A stretch of DNA of 64,000 bases, taken from positions 124,001 to 188,000 of the forward strand of contig NZ_SEWF01000010.1 in the NCBI RefSeq assembly GCF_004168285.1, given 5' to 3'. This DNA is from Emticicia agri. Its GTDB lineage: Bacteria; Bacteroidota; Bacteroidia; Cytophagales; Spirosomataceae. Made by a program: the position numbers and the translations under genes. The notes beneath the pieces are model-generated. The model was not told where the DNA came from. It ran no database searches and was given only the letters and a program-made list of their open reading frames with translations. This document shows, piece after piece, positions 17,544 to 26,436 of this stretch; positions within the stretch are counted from its first letter, which is position 1; every line of letters begins with the position of its first letter.

Positions 17544-17599
17544 TAAAAGCATTGTCAGCAAAACAATAAAGATTTGAATTTTGATAAAAAGCGTTTTCC

Positions 17600-18310
17600 A
17601 TGTCCCTTTCCGAGTTATTTAAAATCGTTAAAAAGAATTTTCAGCAAGAACCCCCTTTAGCCGGAGCCTCTGCTCCGGTGAATACTTATACTGCCGAAGT
17701 AGCCAAAAAAATGCACGAAATGCTCACAAAGCACGTACCCGCTCATGCAGTAGAGTATTGTTTTACCTTGTGGAAAGAGCAACCCTTTTCTTTTAAAATT
17801 ACCCGTACACGTAGCACCTGTTTTGGCAATTATACTTTTCGTGACGGACAACATAAAATTACTGTTAATAACGACCTGAGCCACTATGCTTTTGTAATAA
17901 CCTATATTCATGAAATTGCTCATCAAAGGACTTGGTTAGGTAAATTGCGCCGAAAAATTGAGCCACATGGCAAGGAGTGGAAAAAAAATTTCCAGTTGTT
18001 GATGACACCAATCATGAATCCGAACGTTTTTCCTGAAACGATACTTGTTCCGCTCACACATTACATGAGTAATCCGGCGGCATCATCGGTAAGTTATGCG
18101 CCATTGGCAAGGGCTTTGCAAGGTTTTGATTTGACCCAACAAAACGGCATTTTGCTGGCAGAAGTTGCCGATAATCAGTGGTTTACCTTTCGTAATGCTG
18201 TATTTCAGCGTTTAGAAAAACGTCGCACCCGTGTATTGTGCATGGAGCGTAACAGTAAAAGAAGATATACTATTCTGGCAACCGCAAGGGTCGATTTAGT
18301 AGATATATAA
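17600..18310 (+). CDS. SprT-like zinc metallopeptidase-domain protein
   Basis: A 236-residue protein with the zinc motif HEIAH (His104, Glu105, His108) and a downstream PHGKEW carrying the likely third ligand near residue 121, the SprT/Spartan arrangement. The C-terminal 70 residues are a small beta-rich domain (WFTFRNAVFQRLEKRRTRVLC). Members of the SprT-like group are predicted proteases; in eukaryotes Spartan cuts DNA-protein crosslinks, but the role of the Bacteroidota form is unproven. The stop is 7 bases before porU, so the two are probably translated from one mRNA. Confidence 0.8.
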   Translation: MSLSELFKIVKKNFQQEPPLAGASAPVNTYTAEVAKKMHEMLTKHVPAHAVEYCFTLWKEQPFSFKITRTRSTCFGNYTFRDGQHKITVNNDLSHYAFVITYIHEIAHQRTWLGKLRRKIEPHGKEWKKNFQLLMTPIMNPNVFPETILVPLTHYMSNPAASSVSYAPLARALQGFDLTQQNGILLAEVADNQWFTFRNAVFQRLEKRRTRVLCMERNSKRRYTILATARVDLVDI

Positions 18311-18317
18311 CAAATGA

Positions 18318-21300
18318 ATGAATCTTTACTTCTCAAATAAAACACTATCTGATCTTATACACACCTCTCTGCAATACGGGAGATGGCTTTTTATTGGGTT
18401 AATACTTCCTCAGTTTGTTTGGGCGCAATCGTCGGTATTAAGCAAAGGTACGTGGTACAAAATTGCCACTACGCAAACAGGTATTCATCAAATCAATGCA
18501 ACTTTTCTGAAAAAAGCAGGAATCGACCTTAGTAAAATTAATCCGCAACATATCCGGCTCTATGGCAATGGGGGTGCTTTGTTACCACAAGCCAATAACC
18601 AATCCCGTACGAATGATTTAATAGAAAATGCCATTGAGGTAACGGGGGAAAACGATGGAAAGTTTGATGATAACGATTATATAATTTTCTATGCCGAAAG
18701 CCCGCATACGGTGTTTTATGACGAAAACAAACAAAGATTCAGCCATCAGACCAACTATTATTCAGATTCTACTTTCTATTTCCTGACTGTGACAGATACC
18801 AAAGGGCTACGTGTTAAAAATGGTACTACTGTGCAGGCATCTCAAAGCGTCAGCACTTTTGATGATTTCAGGTTTCATGAACTTGACCGCAAAAACCTGA
18901 TAAGTTCGGGAGCAAAAGAATTGAGCGGGTCTGGCAGAGAATGGTATGGAGAAGCTTTTGGCATTAATACTGAACAATCTTTCGACCAGACCATTGAAGG
19001 TTTAGTACCCGGATCGGCCGTAAAAATTACTACTTCGGCTGTGGCAACCGCTTATATTTCAACGCAATTGAGCCTGAAACTTAATAATAATAGTGTTGGT
19101 AACCTGACATTTGCGCCAATAAGGGCAGGACAATATGATGCTAAAGGGATTTATGACATAAAAGGGATTGAAAATACCTCTACTTTTACCTCAGACATTC
19201 CAACCGGAAATGCCCTTAAACTAACTTATACCTACAACAAAGGCAACCAGTCATCGGCTACTGCTTACCTGAATTATTTTGAGATTCAGTCTGAACGTGC
19301 TTTGCAATTTTATGAAAAGCAAACGCTGGTAAGGTCGTTAGAAAGCCTCAACAATGCCAGCACACAATTTAAAGTATCACAAGCCCATGCACAATCGAGA
19401 ATATGGGATGTGAGTCATGCGCAAATACCCGACAATATAGCCTATACCCTGACTGGTACAGAAGCTAACTTTGGCGTAGCTACTCAGGGTATTTTGAAAA
19501 CATTTGTTTTGTTTTCTGACAAAAATCTTTTAGAACCCCACACTATTCAGTTAATAGCCAATCAGAACCTCCATGAAATAGAAGTGCCTGATTTACTGAT
19601 TATTACTTTACCCGAATGGAAAGCACACGCAGACAGGTTGGCTGAATTCAGAAGAACAAACGATAAACTATCTGTGGCCGTTGTTACTATTCAGGAAGTG
19701 TATAATGAATTTGCCTCCGGCAAGCCGGATATAAGTGCTATCCGTGATTTTGCCCGTTTTTTATGGTTAAAAAACCCCAATAGGTTTAAGTATCTGCTTT
19801 TGTTTGGCGATGCCACTTACGATTACAAAAACAATAACCAGTTTTCTTACGTAAACCCGAATTTGTCTATCCCAACTTACGAAAGCCGTGAATCACTGAA
19901 TCCGATTTTCAGTTTTTCATCTGATGATTACTTCGGATTTCTTGAAAACCATGAGGGTGAATGGGCAGAAAACCATCAGGGGAATCATACAATGGATATT
20001 GGAGTAGGCAGGCTCCCGGCTAAATCGGTAGAAGATGCTAAAAACGTAGTAGATAAGCTGATATACTATGCCCGGAACAACAAAACCATTGGTCGTTGGC
20101 GGGGGAAAATCAGTTTTGTAGCAGACGATGGCGACGGGAATATTCATCAGGAAGATGCCGACAGAATTGCCGGTTTATTAGATGCACAAGATAAAAACTT
20201 GTTTATCAACAAAATTTACGTAGATAATTTCAAGCAAACTTCTACTTCATCAGGCACGATTGCACCCGATGCCAATAAAACCCTGAATAAAGCTGTAAAT
20301 GAAGGAAGCCTGATAGTGAATTATAGCGGACATGGCGGCCCTGATGGCTGGACAGAAGAGAAAATTCTGACGATAGACCAGATTGAATCATGGAGAAATT
20401 TAAGCAATATGCCGTTGTTTCTTACTGCTACTTGCTCTTTCGGTCGTTTTGATGACCCATCGGTAGTATCAGGTGCAGAAATAGCGATGCTGAGCCCGAG
20501 AGGTGGAGCCATAGGGTTATTGACTACTACACGTCCTGTTTATTCTTCTACAAACTCATTGCTAAACAACGCATTTTACTCAGCTTTCGTCTTAGAGAAA
20601 CAGACAGGCAACTGGCGGTTAGGCGATATTTTCAGAAATACCAAAAACAATTCATTAAGTGGTGTCAATAATCGTAACTTTTCATTGTTAGGCGACCCTT
20701 CAATGAAACTGGCGTATCCGACAGATAAAGTAACGATTACAAAAATCAATAACCAGAGTCCTGAAAATCAGACTTTAAAAGCATTAGCCAAAGTAAACAT
20801 AGAAGGAGTTATACAAGAGTCAGGGTCTGATAAATTAAAAGCTGATTTTAATGGATATGTCATTATTTCTGTTTTTGATAAGCCTTCAACCGTAAGTACA
20901 TTGGGACAAAAGCAAAATACTGAGAAATTTATTTATCAGATTTATCAGAATAAAATTTTTGAAGGGAAAGTAGCTGTAAAAAATGGTGTATTTTCGGTTA
21001 ATTTCATTGTTCCGAAAGACATTAATTACCAATTAGGACAAGGAAAAATCAATTGTTATGCGGTTCTGGCTGATAGCAGCAGTGATGCCATCGGCAGTTT
21101 TGACAGGATTCTGATAGGAGGTAGTGAGGCCTCTGCAAGTACAGATAACAAAGGCCCTGAAATTGAACTATTTATAGATAAAAACAATGTACTGGAAGCT
21201 AAAATCTCTGACGAAAGCGGCATTAATTTATCGCAGGCCGGAATCGGGCACGAAATGATTCTCACGCTCAATGACACTTTGCAAATTACTGCTAATCAGT

Positions 21301-21752
21301 ATTTTATGAGTGAAGGGGACTATACAAAAGGCATTCTGAAATATGCTTTCGGTAAGCTACCGGCAGGGGTCTTTACCATTAAATTAAAAATCTGGGACAT
21401 CTATAATAATTCCTCGGAAGCGTCGTTAGAGTTCATAGTAGAGAACGAAAAGTTCAGGATATTGCAAGCATACAATTACCCTAATCCTTTTCAGGGAGCC
21501 ACCAGTTTTCTTATTGAACATAATGCTGAGGGTGAAGACATTGAGTTTGAAATCAGGGTTTTTGACAAATCAGGCAGAACAATTTTCGAGAAGTCGGAGT
21601 TATGTTATTCATGCCTTAGCACACAGAATATTGGCATGAATATTGACCCTCAAGACCTAACGGTAGGCATATACTTTTACCGGATTTCTGCTAAATTTTT
21701 AGACCATAGAATAAAAACTTATGCCTCCGGAAAATTAGTATTTTGGAAGTAA
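18318..21752 (+). CDS. porU: Type IX secretion system sortase PorU
   Basis: A 1144-residue C25 (gingipain-type) cysteine peptidase. The signal peptide is long and ends near VWAQSS. The catalytic pair is in NYSGHGGPDG (His672) and LTATCSFGRFDDP (Cys706). The C-terminus (about 1050-1144) is a beta domain of T9SS CTD type, beginning YNYPNPFQ and ending with a GIYFYRISA-like strand. PorU removes the C-terminal signal from T9SS cargo at the cell surface and attaches the cargo to anionic LPS, working with PorV. The next gene is porV, the usual Bacteroidota order. Confidence 0.93.
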   Translation: MNLYFSNKTLSDLIHTSLQYGRWLFIGLILPQFVWAQSSVLSKGTWYKIATTQTGIHQINATFLKKAGIDLSKINPQHIRLYGNGGALLPQANNQSRTNDLIENAIEVTGENDGKFDDNDYIIFYAESPHTVFYDENKQRFSHQTNYYSDSTFYFLTVTDTKGLRVKNGTTVQASQSVSTFDDFRFHELDRKNLISSGAKELSGSGREWYGEAFGINTEQSFDQTIEGLVPGSAVKITTSAVATAYISTQLSLKLNNNSVGNLTFAPIRAGQYDAKGIYDIKGIENTSTFTSDIPTGNALKLTYTYNKGNQSSATAYLNYFEIQSERALQFYEKQTLVRSLESLNNASTQFKVSQAHAQSRIWDVSHAQIPDNIAYTLTGTEANFGVATQGILKTFVLFSDKNLLEPHTIQLIANQNLHEIEVPDLLIITLPEWKAHADRLAEFRRTNDKLSVAVVTIQEVYNEFASGKPDISAIRDFARFLWLKNPNRFKYLLLFGDATYDYKNNNQFSYVNPNLSIPTYESRESLNPIFSFSSDDYFGFLENHEGEWAENHQGNHTMDIGVGRLPAKSVEDAKNVVDKLIYYARNNKTIGRWRGKISFVADDGDGNIHQEDADRIAGLLDAQDKNLFINKIYVDNFKQTSTSSGTIAPDANKTLNKAVNEGSLIVNYSGHGGPDGWTEEKILTIDQIESWRNLSNMPLFLTATCSFGRFDDPSVVSGAEIAMLSPRGGAIGLLTTTRPVYSSTNSLLNNAFYSAFVLEKQTGNWRLGDIFRNTKNNSLSGVNNRNFSLLGDPSMKLAYPTDKVTITKINNQSPENQTLKALAKVNIEGVIQESGSDKLKADFNGYVIISVFDKPSTVSTLGQKQNTEKFIYQIYQNKIFEGKVAVKNGVFSVNFIVPKDINYQLGQGKINCYAVLADSSSDAIGSFDRILIGGSEASASTDNKGPEIELFIDKNNVLEAKISDESGINLSQAGIGHEMILTLNDTLQITANQYFMSEGDYTKGILKYAFGKLPAGVFTIKLKIWDIYNNSSEASLEFIVENEKFRILQAYNYPNPFQGATSFLIEHNAEGEDIEFEIRVFDKSGRTIFEKSELCYSCLSTQNIGMNIDPQDLTVGIYFYRISAKFLDHRIKTYASGKLVFWK

Positions 21753-21774
21753 CTAAGAAAATCTGTTATATTTG
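21742..21774 (+). promoter_or_regulatory. Bacteroidota-type promoter for porV
   Basis: TTTG at 21742-21745, a 21-base spacer, and exact TATATTTG at 21767-21774. The -33 box overlaps the last codons of porU, so porV can be transcribed apart from porU. The leader is about 70 bases. Confidence 0.55.
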
Positions 21775-21852
21775 GTGCCTTAAATCAATAGAATCCAATA
21801 CATATATAATACAAAGTGCCCCATTTTTGGGTAGAATGAAAAAAACGCTCTC

Positions 21853-23043
21853 ATGAAAAGCAAATTATTGGCCGTTTTGGCAAGTTTAGTTTTAATAAAT
21901 TCTTTTTCGGCTCAAGCACAAGTCTCTGCCTCTACTGAAAAAAGAGTAGTTTCTTCTGCTGTTCCGTTTCTTACTTTTTCCCCGGATTCAAGAGGAGCAG
22001 CTTTAGGAGACGCAGGGGTAGCTTCTACACCCGACGCCAACTCCATGTATTGGAATACTGCCAAATTACCTTTCCTTGACCGTAGTCTTGGCTCAACCGT
22101 TTCTTATACGCCTTGGTTAAGAGATTTGGTTGACGATATGGGGCTTCTTCATGCAGCTATCTTCAAGAAAGTTGCCAGAGACCAGGTTATTGGTTTATCC
22201 ATGACTTATTTCAATCAGGGTAATATTGAGTTTACTAACACTTTTGGCGAAAATGTGGGTACTTTCCAGTCAAGAGATTTTAATATTGCTGCCGGATATA
22301 CCCGTAAACTTAGCAGAGATGTAGCGATGGGTCTCAATCTGAAATATATTCACTCAAACCTCATAGGCTCACAGGTAATCAACAACGTGGCCAGTAAACC
22401 GGCCAACACAGTAGCAGGCGATATTTCTTTCTATTATACACAAGACTCTCCAACCATCAGAAACCGTGAAAAAGGCCCTGCGTTTTCGGCAGGTGCCGTG
22501 ATCCAGAATCTGGGTGGTAAAGTAAATTATGGCAGAGACCGTTATTTTTTACCAACCAATCTTAAATTAGGCGGTAATCTCAACTATAAAGTAGATAACT
22601 TTAATCAGTTTAACTTTTTGGTTGACATTAACAAATTACTGGTACCTACGCCTCCATTAAGAGACAATAACGGAAAAATTATTAAAGGTAGAAACCCGTC
22701 GGACTTAGGTTCGATTCAGGCAATTTTCTCTTCTTTTAGTGATGCACCTGATGGCTTCAAAGAAGAGCTGAGAGAATTTACAGGTTCTTTAGGGGTAGAA
22801 TACTGGTATAATAATGTTTTTGCCGTACGTACCGGATATTTTATGCAAAGCAGTTTCAAAGGTGGCGATAAATACGTAACAGCAGGTTTAGGGTTAAGAC
22901 TAAAAAACAGTTATGGAATTGATTTTGCTTACCTGATTCCGGTTTCACAAGGAAATGCCTTAGCTAATACATGGCGTATTTCTTTGATTTTTGATATGCA
23001 ATCGAAAAAAGTAAGCGATCCGTCAGAAGAAGCAGCGCAATAA
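21853..23043 (+). CDS. porV: Type IX secretion outer-membrane protein PorV
   Basis: A 396-residue outer-membrane beta-barrel protein of the FadL-like PorV family. It has a signal peptide ending near SAQAQVS and the family's N-terminal hatch pattern PFLTFSPDSRGAALGDAGVAS, with SMYWNTAKLPF just after. The C-terminus is rich in alternating aromatic strands (GIDFAYLIPVSQG, TWRISLIFDM). PorV shuttles T9SS cargo from the translocon to the attachment complex with PorU. It has its own promoter and a strong terminator. Confidence 0.93.
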   Translation: MKSKLLAVLASLVLINSFSAQAQVSASTEKRVVSSAVPFLTFSPDSRGAALGDAGVASTPDANSMYWNTAKLPFLDRSLGSTVSYTPWLRDLVDDMGLLHAAIFKKVARDQVIGLSMTYFNQGNIEFTNTFGENVGTFQSRDFNIAAGYTRKLSRDVAMGLNLKYIHSNLIGSQVINNVASKPANTVAGDISFYYTQDSPTIRNREKGPAFSAGAVIQNLGGKVNYGRDRYFLPTNLKLGGNLNYKVDNFNQFNFLVDINKLLVPTPPLRDNNGKIIKGRNPSDLGSIQAIFSSFSDAPDGFKEELREFTGSLGVEYWYNNVFAVRTGYFMQSSFKGGDKYVTAGLGLRLKNSYGIDFAYLIPVSQGNALANTWRISLIFDMQSKKVSDPSEEAAQ

Positions 23044-23073
23044 TACAGTATATTGATTCGGTAAATAATAGGT

Positions 23074-23110
23074 AAAAACCTCACAGTTTTAAAAAACTTG
23101 TGAGGTTTTT
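23074..23110 (+). terminator. Rho-independent terminator of porV
   Basis: Perfect 12-base arms AAAAACCTCACA (23074-23085) and TGTGAGGTTTTT (23099-23110), with a T-tract, 31 bases past the stop. Confidence 0.85.
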
Positions 23111-23162
23111 GCGTTTTAGCTTCGTAACTTTACTGTCTCAACCTTATAACTATAAAAAAACT

Positions 23163-25394
23163 TTGAAACCTGTTCTTAAAAAATCTTTTTACGTTATCCT
23201 ATTCCTATGCCTTTTTGTTTTTCTCTCTCTTACCACTCAAGCCCAAAAGAAAAACGATAAAATTGAATACCGAATCCATCCGGCTACTTCGTCCATCAAA
23301 GTTGATGGGATTCCTGACGAAAGAGCCTGGGCAGAGGCACAATTAGCGACCGATTTTTATCAGGTTTTGCCTATGGATACCAGCAAAGCTTTTGTGAAAA
23401 CAGAAGTAAAAATGACCTACGATGATAAAAATCTCTATGTACTTTTTATCAATTACGATTATGCCCCCGGCCCTTACATGGTTGAATCGCTGAAACGGGA
23501 TTTTGCCTTTGGAAAAAACGACAATGACTTATTATTTATAGATACTTTCGACGACCAGACCAATGGGTTTACTTTTGGTGCCAATGCACATGGCGCCCAA
23601 TGGGATGGATTATTGTATAATGGTAGTGCCGCCAACCTGAGTTGGGAGAACAAATGGACATCGGAAGTGAAGTATGACGATGATAAATGGATATGGGAAG
23701 CCGCCATTCCGTTTAAGACCTTACGTTATAAAAAAGGAATTACACGCTGGGGTGTAAACTTTAGCCGCCTTGACTTAAAAACTACTGAAAAATCGGCCTG
23801 GGCTCCTGTACCACGGCAGTTTCCTACGGCTTCTCTGGCTTATTGCGCCTCATTAGTGTGGGACCAACCCCCACCGGCAGCAGGTTCTAATATCTCTATT
23901 ATTCCTTATGTACTGGGGGGCATTAGTGCTAACCAGGAAGCTAAAACACCAACCAAACTGAGAGGAGACATTGGTTTTGATGCCAAAATCGGTCTTACTT
24001 CTTCGCTTAATCTTGATTTAACTGTTAATCCTGATTTCTCGCAGGTAGAAGTTGACCAGCAACAGACCAACCTTGACCGATTTGAATTATTGTTTCCTGA
24101 AAGAAGACAGTTTTTCTTAGAAAACGGCGATTTGTTTGCCAACTTCGGTTATCAGAATATCCGCCCTTTTTTCTCCAGACGCATAGGCTTAAATGCTCCT
24201 ATCAACTTTGGGGCAAGGCTTAGTGGTAAACTGAATAAGGACTGGCGTATTGGGTTTATGGATATGCAAACCGGAAAAAACGACATAGGAATACCCGCTC
24301 AGAACTTTGGTGTGATAGCCTTGCAACGCCGGATGTTTGCCCGTTCTAACATAGCCGTTATATTTGTCAACAAAGAGACACTCAACTATAGTAAAGTATC
24401 TGATGAGGTTATCAAACAGACTAATCTTACCCCATTTAATCGTAATATTGGTATTGAATATAACCTGGCCTCAAAAAACAATGACTGGACTGGCAAGTTC
24501 TTATATTTAAACTCTTTCGGGCCTGACACCAAAAACAACGATGCTGTTTTGGCCGGAAATATTCTCTATACCTCTAAAAAATGGGTAACAGGCCTACAGG
24601 TAGAGCAGGTAGGTAATACCTATTCGGCAGAAGTAGGTTATGTTCCCCGAATCAATTACAGTAAACTTAATCCACAGGCAGCTTATTTATTCTTTCCAAA
24701 GGCCGGAGGGAGTGTCTTGAGTCATGGGCCACAGATAATATTTACTCATTATTTTACCAAAGACTTTTCGGAGGAGACCGAAAATGAGAAGTTTATAGGT
24801 TATAAAGTCAATTTCCGCAAAACGAATACTTTATTGGTATGGGCGGCACATAATTATGTAAAGCTGCTTAATGATTTTGACCCTACGAACTATGCAGGTG
24901 CGAAATTACTAAAAGGTAGTGAGCATCAATGGAATTCTTTTGGTTTTGATTATGCTTCTAAGCCACAGGCTTTATTGACTTATCTAATCTCTACCCGTTA
25001 TGGAGGGTATTATGCCAATGGTATACGCTTACGCCTGAATGGAGATATAGGGTATCGTTTCCAGCCTTATGTAGCTATTACGCTGAGTGCCAACTACAAC
25101 CATCTGGCATTTAAAGAAGACCCTGTTTTACCTAAAGAATTAATAAATAAACAATACAATCTCTGGTTAATAGGTCCTAAAATAGATGTTACCTTTACAA
25201 ATAAATTGTTTCTGACTAATTTTGTACAATTCAACAACCAGAATAATAACTTTAACATCAATACCCGTTTGCAGTGGCGATATAGCCCGGCATCAGACTT
25301 ATTTCTGGTTTATACCGACAACTATTTTTCTGATACCTTCAGGGTCAGAAACCGTAGTCTGGTTGTGAAGTTTACCTATTGGTGGAATGTTTAG
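23163..25394 (+). CDS. DUF5916/CBM9-like outer-membrane protein
   Basis: About 743 residues from the TTG at 23163. A GTG at 23100 also opens the frame but lies inside the porV terminator hairpin, while the TTG gives a clean signal peptide (hydrophobic core VILFLCLFVFLSL, then TTQAQ). Residues about 30-230 look like a family 9 carbohydrate-binding-type domain (VDGIPDERAWAEA). The rest matches the DUF5916 pattern, with NPDFSQVEVDQQQTNLDRFELLFPERRQFFLENGDLF. The C-terminal part is strand-rich, like a porin barrel. The function is unknown; a role in surface polysaccharide binding is inference. Confidence 0.7.
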   Translation: MKPVLKKSFYVILFLCLFVFLSLTTQAQKKNDKIEYRIHPATSSIKVDGIPDERAWAEAQLATDFYQVLPMDTSKAFVKTEVKMTYDDKNLYVLFINYDYAPGPYMVESLKRDFAFGKNDNDLLFIDTFDDQTNGFTFGANAHGAQWDGLLYNGSAANLSWENKWTSEVKYDDDKWIWEAAIPFKTLRYKKGITRWGVNFSRLDLKTTEKSAWAPVPRQFPTASLAYCASLVWDQPPPAAGSNISIIPYVLGGISANQEAKTPTKLRGDIGFDAKIGLTSSLNLDLTVNPDFSQVEVDQQQTNLDRFELLFPERRQFFLENGDLFANFGYQNIRPFFSRRIGLNAPINFGARLSGKLNKDWRIGFMDMQTGKNDIGIPAQNFGVIALQRRMFARSNIAVIFVNKETLNYSKVSDEVIKQTNLTPFNRNIGIEYNLASKNNDWTGKFLYLNSFGPDTKNNDAVLAGNILYTSKKWVTGLQVEQVGNTYSAEVGYVPRINYSKLNPQAAYLFFPKAGGSVLSHGPQIIFTHYFTKDFSEETENEKFIGYKVNFRKTNTLLVWAAHNYVKLLNDFDPTNYAGAKLLKGSEHQWNSFGFDYASKPQALLTYLISTRYGGYYANGIRLRLNGDIGYRFQPYVAITLSANYNHLAFKEDPVLPKELINKQYNLWLIGPKIDVTFTNKLFLTNFVQFNNQNNNFNINTRLQWRYSPASDLFLVYTDNYFSDTFRVRNRSLVVKFTYWWNV

Positions 25395-25427
25395 TTAAAA
25401 TTTTTTCTTATTCAACCTCTATCACAC

Positions 25428-26309
25428 ATGAAAACCTTAGTATTGTTTTTATTTCCTATCTTAACCTTCGCTCAAACCATGCCTTTTCAAATTGAGGGCC
25501 ATCGTGGTGCACGTGGTCTGCTCCCTGAAAACACCATTCCCTCATTCAAAAAAGCTATTGATTTAGGTGCCCATGTGATTGAGCTGGATGTAGTGATTTC
25601 TAAAGATAAAAAAGTGGTTGTATCGCACGATACTTATTTTAACCCTGAGATTACAACAGCCCCTAATGGTGAACCCGTAACGAAAGAAACGCAGGGGAAT
25701 CTGTACACGATGGATTATAAAGAGATAAAAAAATACGATGTGGGTTTGCGTGGCAACAAGGGTTTCCCGGAGCAGGAAAAAATGAAAACGCATAAACCTT
25801 TGTTTAAAGACATGATACGTGAGATTGAAAAATATACCAAACAAAAAGGCTTACCTCCGGTTAAGTATAACGTAGAGATAAAAAGTAATGAAAAAGAAAT
25901 TGGCAAAACACAGCCGGATTATCCGGAGTTTTCAGACCTCGTTTATAATATTATCGTAAAAGAATTGCCTTTGGAACGTGTAAATATGCAAAGTTTCGAT
26001 TACAATATTCTGAAATACTGGAATGCCCAGATGCAGGCCGGGAAATACAAAAAAATAGAATTAGCAGTGCTGATAGATCCACGGGCTAATAACGACATTC
26101 AGGTAAATTTAGATAAACTGGGCTTTAAGCCTGACATCTGGAGCCCTTATTATACGCAGGTAAATACTGAAAGGGTTAAACAATTACACGACTTAGGCAT
26201 CAGAGTTATACCCTGGACCGTGAATAAGAGAGAGGAAATGGAGAAAGTAAAAGCTGTGGGTTGTGATGGTGTCATAACCGATTATCCTGACCGTGCAAAG
26301 GGCTTATAA
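25428..26309 (+). CDS. Glycerophosphodiester phosphodiesterase, secreted
   Basis: A 293-residue protein with a short signal peptide (MKTLVLFLFPILTFAQ) and a GDPD TIM-barrel pattern. EGHRGARGLLPENT contains the first catalytic His (His25), AHVIELDVVISKD gives the metal-binding Glu and Asp, and VVVSHD gives the second His. The C-terminal VIPWTVNKREEM and DGVITDYPD are also typical. It would cleave glycerophosphodiesters to glycerol-3-phosphate and an alcohol in the periplasm. It lies 33 bases after the DUF5916 gene and may be read from the same transcript. Confidence 0.9.
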   Translation: MKTLVLFLFPILTFAQTMPFQIEGHRGARGLLPENTIPSFKKAIDLGAHVIELDVVISKDKKVVVSHDTYFNPEITTAPNGEPVTKETQGNLYTMDYKEIKKYDVGLRGNKGFPEQEKMKTHKPLFKDMIREIEKYTKQKGLPPVKYNVEIKSNEKEIGKTQPDYPEFSDLVYNIIVKELPLERVNMQSFDYNILKYWNAQMQAGKYKKIELAVLIDPRANNDIQVNLDKLGFKPDIWSPYYTQVNTERVKQLHDLGIRVIPWTVNKREEMEKVKAVGCDGVITDYPDRAKGL

Positions 26310-26436
26310 AAGCAGCTGATAAATGCTTCAATATCAACACTTTGATTGCTATTAACGAAAACAGGCTTTTTGAGATGGTGTGCAAACAAAGAAATTTATA
26401 TAATTTAGGCAGTTTTTTAAGCAGACTTTACGAAGC

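Noticed and set aside
23100-23162. GTG at 23100 as the start of the DUF5916 protein
   Set aside because: It lies inside the porV terminator hairpin, and the added residues are not a signal peptide. The TTG at 23163 directly precedes a clean signal peptide.
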